From Aphanomyces cochlioides (taxonomy: Eukaryota > Oomycota > Saprolegniomycetes > Saprolegniales > Verrucalvaceae), in assembly GCA_019828595.1 (NCBI GenBank), contig JAHQRK010000010.1, positions 1-64,000 of the forward strand: a stretch of DNA of 64,000 bases, given 5' to 3'. Position numbers and translations under genes: made by a program. Under the pieces are notes generated by a model that worked only from the letters and a program-made list of their open reading frames with translations, had not been told where the DNA came from and searched no databases. This document shows positions 60,477 to 64,000 of the stretch, in pieces (position 1 is the first letter of the stretch; each line of letters opens with the position of its first letter).

Positions 60477-63035
60477 TTAATCTATTCGACGACTGTTTTC
60501 TGCGGCATCAAAATATGATGATATCACTTCAAACGGTTCAAACATTGTGGCCGCGATAAACAAATCTCGTTTTTCCACATGAGTCGTCTGCGTGACGCTG
60601 AGCAGCACACCTTCGTCAAAGTCTGTGTCTTCCATTGCTTCATGCACAACAACACCAGGCTCACTGTACACTTGGCCCTGCAAAGCTGAATGCAGCGCAA
60701 TGGTTTTCGATTCCAACGCCGCAACATGCGCTTGCAATTTTGCATTCAACTCCATTTGAGCTGTCAGTTGAGATTTGGCTTCACTCAACTGCACTTGCAA
60801 TTGCTCCTGATTCTTTTGCACATTTTTTGCCCATGCATTCTATCAGAACACACATCAATCCACATTTCATGTGGTCTTCGACATACTTGATTTATGACGC
60901 CTTCTCGATGCTCCAACGAGCGAAGGTAAAACGCCGACCAAATGCTCATCGTGCTCGTATGCCATCGAAATCGCAATACACAAGGCGACTTGACATTCAG
61001 ACCGTCTCCAGGTACAATGTAGAATGGATTGTAGATATCTCCGACTTTTTCCAGTAAATTCCACGCCGATGGACATCGAGTGTGCACTCGAGCTTTCTAT
61101 TCACTCAGATAATCAGTAAAAAGTTCCATCACGAATATTTCTTGAACCAATCGTTGTTCTTCACAGTCAAACAGGAATGTGCCACTTCGACGTGAATAAA
61201 CTTCATCCAACAGGGCGACTAAATATCTACATAGGTATGACGAATCATCAAAACATAGCCAACCCTAGGAAACCAGTACCTCTCGTTAAATTCAAACGAA
61301 CACGGCGCTTGTTGCGTCATTTGCCAGATCGCATCGATGAATTGAACAAACACGGGAGATGTTTGTTCGTCGTCCCAATATCCCTTTTTACTGCTTTGCG
61401 ATGATTTCATCCCGCATCTTGATTCAAAACGATGGCCAAACGAAATCCATTCTTGCTGAATCAAGACGGCAAACCCCTCGACAGTGCGATAGTATGGATC
61501 GCAACACACTTTGACAAGTGATGTTATTTGCGCCGTACGATCCCAACCATCGGAGCAATGAACTAAAAGTGACGCGTGCTCGTCGACCATTTTGTCGACG
61601 CAAATTGTTGACGCAATTAAAATCGATCGCACGTGTTCGAGCCATCTCGTGCCCTACAATTTCGCAGCTCATCAGTGACAGCAAGCTGCTCTAACTTACT
61701 TCCAAGCAGGACAGCCAATTAGACTTTTCACTGCCACGCACCTCGCCCTTTACAAGTTCAAACAACCTGCGGATAGAATCGCGCATCGAATGAATATTTT
61801 CAATATTCATAAACAACAGCGGCACGTTGTTGTAATACTCGGCGCTATAAAAGCATAAAAACTCTCGTACATCTTTGTCAACGTACATTTCAAAGCCTGC
61901 ACCGAGCGCAATATTGCCATAGGCGCTAGTCTTTCAAAGAGAAAGCATCTTAGGAAGAAATGCATATCGGACAATACCTGATGACGGCAATCAATGATAT
62001 AAAGACCGCCACGAGCATGCTGTTGTAGCGTCTTCACATAAAATTCATCGTGTGCACAACGGCGCCGTCGAAGACCAACCAGAGGCTGCGCACAACGCGC
62101 TAGGAGCGTATCATTGTCACGGTGACGATAAGTGATGGCTGGAATGCGCCCGCGAGCTCGAAAATGCGAAATAGTCTTGAGATCTGCGTCGGAAATATGC
62201 CGCGGTACGACTAAGAGCGCCGGGTATGTAGCCGATAGTCGAAATGTTTGATTGATGTGCGAGATACGAAATCCACCGCTGTTGCTTGGATCTCGAGCTG
62301 CCACAGAAGTTGACGATCTGGTCAAATCCATGCGAGCTGATTCCGCCTCCTCAATTTCGCGGGCATTTGCATCGTTTGTCTCGATTGTTTCGTAGGCAAA
62401 GGCGAGCGGTGCGGCTTGGTGCAGACTTTCGAGCCGCTCGATCAATCGCGAGTGAAGCGATCTACATCATGAGCAATGCTTCAGCGTATCTGGGGCCACG
62501 GACTTACATGGATGCGCCATTCACGCGTACATGAAACTGAAGGATCTCAAAGTTCTTGCATGCGATTTCTAGGCTGTTTGTGTTCTCCTGGGCATCTCCG
62601 CCAACTCTTTCAGGCCCATTCGTCATCCCCAAGCTGAAGCCAACGTGGCTCATCGCGCTTGCCGTCGCGCGAGGATCTTGAAAAACTACTTCCGCTATGT
62701 TGCATAACGCAATGTCGGCTGATTTGCGCCGCGACGACACCGTTTTCTATAGATTTCGTCAGCTTGCAATGACTTGTCTTCGTTGGATCAATACCGGGTA
62801 CGGAACGAATAGCAAGCGGAACGTTGTTAAGCATAGGAATCCTTTTTGATGTTGATCTTGTGGCAGGATTTGAACCACATGAGTCATGCAGTCGATTGTC
62901 TCGCCAAAGTAAAGGTCACTTGACGTCAATGAAACGCTGGCTGGCGCGATCGTCTACGCGTGGCCAAATTGTTTGTTATATTGTGAGGTCGATTGTACCT
63001 CTCGAGATGCCTCGCAGGTTTCCACCGCCGTCCAT
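60477..63035 (-). CDS. Myotubularin-family lipid phosphatase
   Basis: Myotubularins remove the 3-phosphate from PI3P and PI(3,5)P2 on endosomes. Nine minus-strand exons (63035-62999, 62940-62795, 62746-62508, 62461-61978, 61930-61700, 61653-61280, 61226-61133, 61096-60887, 60839-60477) give 2178 nt, 725 residues, with introns of 36-58 bp. A PH-GRAM domain lies near the N terminus (GFLCLTTFRLLFVPYP ends at residue 61). The phosphatase domain has FRISHINQTF, TYPALLVVP, RGRIPAITYRH, SQPLVGL-like QPLVGLRRRR, NIENIHSMRDS and the signature HCSDGWDRTAQ with Cys412 and Arg418, so it should be active. A C-terminal coiled coil (about residues 605-660, QEQLQVQLSEAKSQL) follows. No FYVE domain. Exon 1 is the least certain. 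A short Gly-rich start is chosen because it keeps the frame. Confidence 0.9.
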
Positions 63036-63339
63036 GAATCATCATCAATCACCATCAACTCCAGGCGCTCTTGCTGGATCCAAATACGTTCTTAGTCCGG
63101 ATAGAAGAAGCTAAAGAATGAATGCATCCGCGGCCAACGGCTCCAAGAACTTCCCCCAAATGCGACAAAGTCATGAAGGGGAAATACCAATTTATGGTCT
63201 TAGAAAGATATGCAGAGAGAAAGGCACATGACGAATTCAATGTACTATGCAGATTTAATTGAGTTCCACGTGTTTCTCTACTGGGAACGGTAGCTCGCCA
63301 GGATCATCGTTGAGAAAGCGAGGGGGATGTCGAGAGCGT

Positions 63340-63892
63340 TTAGCATCCCGTCGACTTCTTCGTCGCCAAGATCAACGCCACGATCAAACCGTACAAACCC
63401 AAGGCTTCGGCGAAAATCAAGATCAAAATCATGCCGACAAAGAGCTTTTCTTGTTGACCGACAGCACGCACACCCGCATCACCGACCACGCCAATAGCCA
63501 TACCAGCAGCCAAGCCACTGAGTCCGCAGCACAAACCGGCAGCCAAGTGAGCAAAACCAGTGTAGGATCCGTACACGGTTTCCTTGCCGTTTGGCACATC
63601 GATCGAGCCTTGGATAATAACAGCGACAATCAAACCGTAAATACCCAACACACCAGCCATAATGACTGGAATGATGTTGCGCATGACTAATTCAGGGCGC
63701 ATGACACCCATCGAGGCAATACCGACGCCGGACTTGGCCGTACCATACGCAGCACCCAAGTCTATTTGAGAGATTAAGATAAGCATTTCCTCAACGAGCC
63801 TTACTCGCAAAGACCAAGGCGGACGTGACGCCCATAAAGCCAAAGAAGGGAGCCGATGTGGGACACAATTCCGAAGCGAGGAGCGACAGCAT
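63340..63892 (-). CDS. VMA3: V-type H+-ATPase 16-kDa proteolipid subunit c
   Basis: Two exons, 63892-63805 and 63761-63340, joined through a 43-bp GTAAGG...AATAG intron, give a 169-residue protein, the usual size for this subunit. It forms the proton-carrying ring of the V-ATPase Vo sector in vacuole, endosome and Golgi membranes. Four hydrophobic helices are at about residues 14-37, 59-82, 98-125 and 136-162. The essential proton-binding Glu is Glu148 in [31 protein letters not shown] and [14 protein letters not shown] are diagnostic. The ATG at 63892 lies 108 bp from the window edge. The 3' end is 305 bp from the myotubularin start, same strand. Confidence 0.97.
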
Positions 63893-64000
63893 CTTCTTGA
63901 CCTCTCGAACGAAAATACGAAAATGCCAGAAAGAAACAGCCACAAAACCCCCCTTGCATACAAAAAACAAGTAAAAAAGCGCGGGGGTTTCAACCCTGCG
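63893..64000 (-). promoter_or_regulatory. 5' flank of the V-ATPase c gene
   Basis: The last 108 bp before the window edge is upstream sequence of the V-ATPase c gene and probably its 5' untranslated region or proximal promoter. No specific element can be named. The longer open frame running into it on the minus strand lacks similarity to the family and is not the start. Confidence 0.4.

Noticed and set aside
63893..63993. Extended N terminus of the V-ATPase c frame.
   Set aside because: The continuous frame reads through the intron and has an Arg-rich leader unlike the family; splicing from the ATG at 63892 gives a normal 169-residue protein.

Overview
The window is nuclear DNA from a eukaryotic microbe. 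Genes are split by very short GT-AG introns (35 to 58 bp where resolved). There is a Mediator MED17 gene, a myotubularin, a V-ATPase proteolipid and a FYVE protein, together with Ty1/copia, Ty3/gypsy, Harbinger and Crypton-type elements. An oomycete, perhaps of the Saprolegniales (Aphanomyces-like), fits best, but that is inference from gene style and not from a marker gene.

Layout. (1) 1-39641 is one head-to-tail satellite array with a 185-bp monomer, about 214 copies. The first 3.4 kb is diverged, a short diverged island lies at about 10085-10625, and the rest is practically invariant (one base change noticed in the last 29 kb). (2) 39643-43080 is a retrotransposon graveyard. It holds a copia LTR abutting the array, a broken copia RT/RNase H (-), a broken gypsy integrase (-), and a 5'-truncated copia end with its LTR start (+). 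(3) 43081-48130 holds two inverted-repeat elements that share TACACCTTTT ends, a decayed unknown gene, and a Harbinger (DDE_4) transposase. (4) 48260-52865 holds two homologous tyrosine-recombinase genes of Crypton type, head to head; one is intronless and the other has five introns. (5) 52866-54877 is mostly non-coding, with a Tourist-like MITE (TAA target duplications) and three copies of a 26-bp hairpin motif. (6) 54878-64000 is ordinary gene-dense chromosome: MED17 (+), then on the minus strand a FYVE/F-box/SAM/trypsin-like fusion, a myotubularin lipid phosphatase and V-ATPase subunit c.

How it fits together. The left two thirds looks like centromeric, pericentromeric or subtelomeric heterochromatin whose edge has collected transposons before unique euchromatin begins near 54.9 kb. 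The three minus-strand genes at the right share an endosome/lysosome theme: a probable PI3P-binding FYVE protein, a phosphatase family that removes PI3P, and the proton-pump rotor subunit. Exon models for MED17, the myotubularin and V-ATPase c were joined by hand; each gives an uninterrupted frame with total lengths divisible by three.
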